NCBI RefSeq assembly: GCF_000373265.1
Contig: NZ_KB890761.1
Location: 1,104,599-1,168,598, forward strand
From: Pontibacter roseus DSM 17521
Lineage (GTDB): Bacteria > Bacteroidota > Bacteroidia > Cytophagales > Hymenobacteraceae
Length of the DNA stretch: 64,000 bases
Reading direction: 5' to 3'
The notes under the pieces are model-generated. The model saw only the letters and a list, made by a program, of their open reading frames with translations, made no database searches and was not told where the DNA came from. Within the stretch, counting starts at the first letter, position 1, and each line of letters starts with the position of its first letter. Positions 63,707 through 64,000 of the stretch are shown here, in pieces. A program made the position numbers and the translations under genes.

Positions 63707-64000
63707 ATGGCTTTAGGATATAGATTCGCAGAGTACGTTCCCCCAGAGGACGATAAGCAGGGCTTCGAGTCGCTGCTGAAGATTTTCCTGCAGCTGGTCA
63801 TGATTACGTCCGGCGATGTGGCCGAGGCGCTCTCGTGGCTCAGCTCGCTGGACAAGCAGTACGGCCTCACCAACGACGAGTACGGTATAGGCGATTTCAT
63901 CGAGGACCTCAAAAAGAAAGGTTACATTGATGAGAATCCGCAAGAGAACGGCAGCCTGCAGCTCACGGCCAAAAGCGAGCAGAACATACGCCGGAGCGCG
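63707..64000 (+). CDS. Start of an uncharacterised protein (3' part outside the window)
   Basis: 98 visible residues from ATG 63707, open to the right edge: MALGYRFAEYVPPEDDKQGF, then a helical segment (LLKIFLQLVMITSGDVAEALSWL) and YGIGDFIEDLKKKGYIDE with charged residues after it. It resembles the N terminus of the VWA-domain proteins often found next to MoxR/Mg-chelatase-like ATPases in this phylum, but the diagnostic domain would lie outside the window, so the family is uncertain. Confidence 0.5.
   Translation, partial: MALGYRFAEYVPPEDDKQGFESLLKIFLQLVMITSGDVAEALSWLSSLDKQYGLTNDEYGIGDFIEDLKKKGYIDENPQENGSLQLTAKSEQNIRRSA

Noticed and set aside
1..64000. CRISPR array, prophage, tRNA and rRNA genes
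   Set aside because: No regularly spaced direct repeats, phage structural genes, cloverleaf-like tracts with CCA or conserved rRNA words were noticed by eye; a covariance-model scan was not possible.

Overview
The window is a stretch of bacterial chromosome, about 57% GC by eye, from the phylum Bacteroidota. The best guess is a member of the Cytophagales/Hymenobacteraceae, such as Pontibacter or a close relative. The signs are two SusC/SusD pairs, an RF2 gene with the programmed frameshift, TAnnTTTG promoter elements about 20-26 bases before start codons, almost no Shine-Dalgarno sequences, and repeat families typical of the phylum. Species identity is inference. No rRNA, tRNA, CRISPR array or prophage was seen.

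Layout. 0-4.4 kb: the 3' part of lon, then hslU and a short-chain dehydrogenase, each followed by or preceded by terminators. 4.5-19.3 kb: a carbon-acid utilisation locus containing a zinc-ribbon/HTH protein, an outer-membrane porin, a DUF4212 small subunit with a sodium:solute symporter, a small membrane protein, a transporter-like sensor kinase with a STAC-like linker, a stand-alone receiver, two acyl-CoA synthetases (propionate-type and acetate-type), a cNMP/CBS/nucleotidyltransferase protein and a DnaQ-like exonuclease. This resembles the acetate-switch (CrbS/R-like) loci of other bacteria. 19.3-22.3 kb: small lipoproteins, the first two in an AT-rich island with an odd hairpin between them, then a TraB/GumN protein. 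22.3-31.4 kb: housekeeping genes (2H phosphoesterase, NUDIX, plsC, gatC, a large membrane-TPR protein, ABC ATPase, cobalamin adenosyltransferase, ilvE, prfB). 31.4-42.4 kb: two divergent SusCD systems around a 0.9 kb AT-rich control region; the right-hand pair has codon usage of a highly expressed gene. 42.5-49.6 kb: rnhB, a CHASE3 kinase and receiver, gcvT, comB-like, MazG-like, an outer-membrane protein and dtd. 50.3-59.4 kb: a lipoprotein, ATP-grasp, UspA, DUF3352, corA, yigZ and an EamA transporter. 59.5-62 kb: a three-gene amino-sugar/glycosyl transfer operon. 62-64 kb: an acyl-ACP desaturase, a DUF427 protein and the start of one more gene.

Unusual structure. (1) The word AGGTATA/TATACCT is spread through the window at roughly twenty times the chance frequency, inside genes as well as between them, and imposes the rarer codons CTA and ATA. 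(2) Three intergenic spacers (15.8-16.5, 49.7-50.3, 57.0-57.8 kb) are copies of one modular repeat. It carries a hairpin whose loop can pair with a downstream segment (pseudoknot-like); both pairings change in a compensatory way between copies. (3) Two of these copies also hold a small element with 25-base inverted ends (MITE-like). These are the best candidates for undescribed biology here.
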